Shown in pieces: positions 5,741 to 6,014 of a stretch of DNA of 6,014 nucleotides. The stretch spans positions 1 to 6,014 of the forward strand of contig CAMLEX010000330.1 of assembly GCA_946479055.1 (NCBI GenBank), written 5' to 3'. The position numbers were made by a program, and so were the translations under genes. The notes beneath the pieces were generated by a model. It was given only the letters and a program-made list of their open reading frames with translations, ran no database searches and had not been told where the DNA came from. Each line of letters begins with the position of its first letter. Position 1 is the first letter of the stretch. The stretch comes from an uncultured Bacteroidota bacterium. GTDB taxonomy: Bacteria > Bacteroidota > Bacteroidia > Chitinophagales > Chitinophagaceae.

Positions 5741-6014
5741 CTATTTAACCGGCGTAAATTTGTACAGAGTCACTCCATGCATCGGAACCTTCACCGAAAG
5801 AGCCTCTTTGTCCGCATAGATTGTGGTAATATCTTTCTGACGCCAAAGATCACGTACCTTTTGTTTTCCTGAAATACCAAGCTTTTTCAGATCCTTGTAA
5901 GGGATATCCACTTCCTCCATACCGAAATTGCAATAGCCTACTGCACGACTGCCATCCTCCAATTCTTTTACATAAATGCGCAGATCTCCGATAGTCTGAA
6001 CACAGGTAGCCTGT
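5741..6014 (-). CDS. GH27-type alpha-galactosidase, C-terminal beta-sandwich end (cut by the right edge)
   Basis: The last 91 codons of an enzyme whose catalytic barrel lies beyond the right edge. The frame is open from the edge; the TTG at 5962 is internal. The piece reads KELEDGSRAVGYCNFG, then KQKVRDLWRQKDI, then VPMHGVTLYKF and stops at TAG. This order (L-x-D-G-S-x-A-V-G-x-x-N, then x-V-R-D-L-W-R-x-K-D, then V-x-x-H-G-V-x-L) is the C-terminal antiparallel beta domain of GH27 alpha-galactosidases and close relatives. The intact enzyme removes terminal alpha-galactose from glycans such as galactomannan side chains. The C-terminus looks normal and there is no T9SS tail, so the sorting domain downstream is not simply its own end. 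Substrate specificity cannot be judged from this part. Confidence 0.8.
   Translation of the reverse strand, partial: QATCVQTIGDLRIYVKELEDGSRAVGYCNFGMEEVDIPYKDLKKLGISGKQKVRDLWRQKDITTIYADKEALSVKVPMHGVTLYKFTPVK

Noticed and set aside
1..6014. CRISPR array, tRNA or rRNA gene, riboswitch, toxin-antitoxin or defence system
   Set aside because: No regularly spaced repeats, cloverleaf pattern, rRNA-like segment or nuclease, toxin or defence protein motif was seen on either strand.

Overview
The window looks like a chromosomal piece of a saprophytic or gut-type member of the Bacteroidota. The grounds are a SusD/RagB-family fragment, a type IX secretion (T9SS) C-terminal sorting domain, several glycoside hydrolases typical of polysaccharide utilization loci (PULs), an AT-rich composition, and starts without strong Shine-Dalgarno sequences. 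Every recognisable gene lies on the minus strand, so the transcription order runs from the right edge to the left.

Layout from right to left: the C-terminal end of a GH27-type alpha-galactosidase (5741-6014, cut by the window edge); an orphan T9SS sorting domain with no enzyme body (5349-5624); an intact Tat-signal TIM-barrel protein of the sugar phosphate isomerase/epimerase type (4240-5148); directly behind its stop codon, a shortened FtsX/MacB-type ABC permease remnant with an internal deletion (3826-4239); a scrambled stretch with short coding-like pieces (3555-3825); a frameshifted carbohydrate-binding (CBM6-like) tail (3259-3554); an intact DUF1680 / GH127-GH146 type beta-L-arabinofuranosidase (1298-3157); a gene-poor stretch with a possible insertion-sequence tip (about 1033-1297); the C-terminal end of a SusD-like protein (702-1019); a strong bidirectional hairpin terminator (620-657); and the N-terminal part of a GH43 family enzyme (527 to the left edge).

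The intact or edge-cut genes point to use of arabinose- and galactose-decorated plant polysaccharide such as pectin side chains or arabinogalactan: GH43 (often arabinofuranosidase or galactosidase), GH127/146 (beta-L-arabinofuranosidase) and GH27 (alpha-galactosidase). The TIM-barrel protein is a common companion of such loci.

The unusual feature is decay. Four separate minus-strand gene tails (SusD, CBM6, FtsX, T9SS domain) keep their 3' ends and stop codons but have lost their bodies, while two genes between them are complete. I see no clear new biological system. The best reading is a PUL under erosion by repeated deletion, or, less likely, a chimeric assembly.
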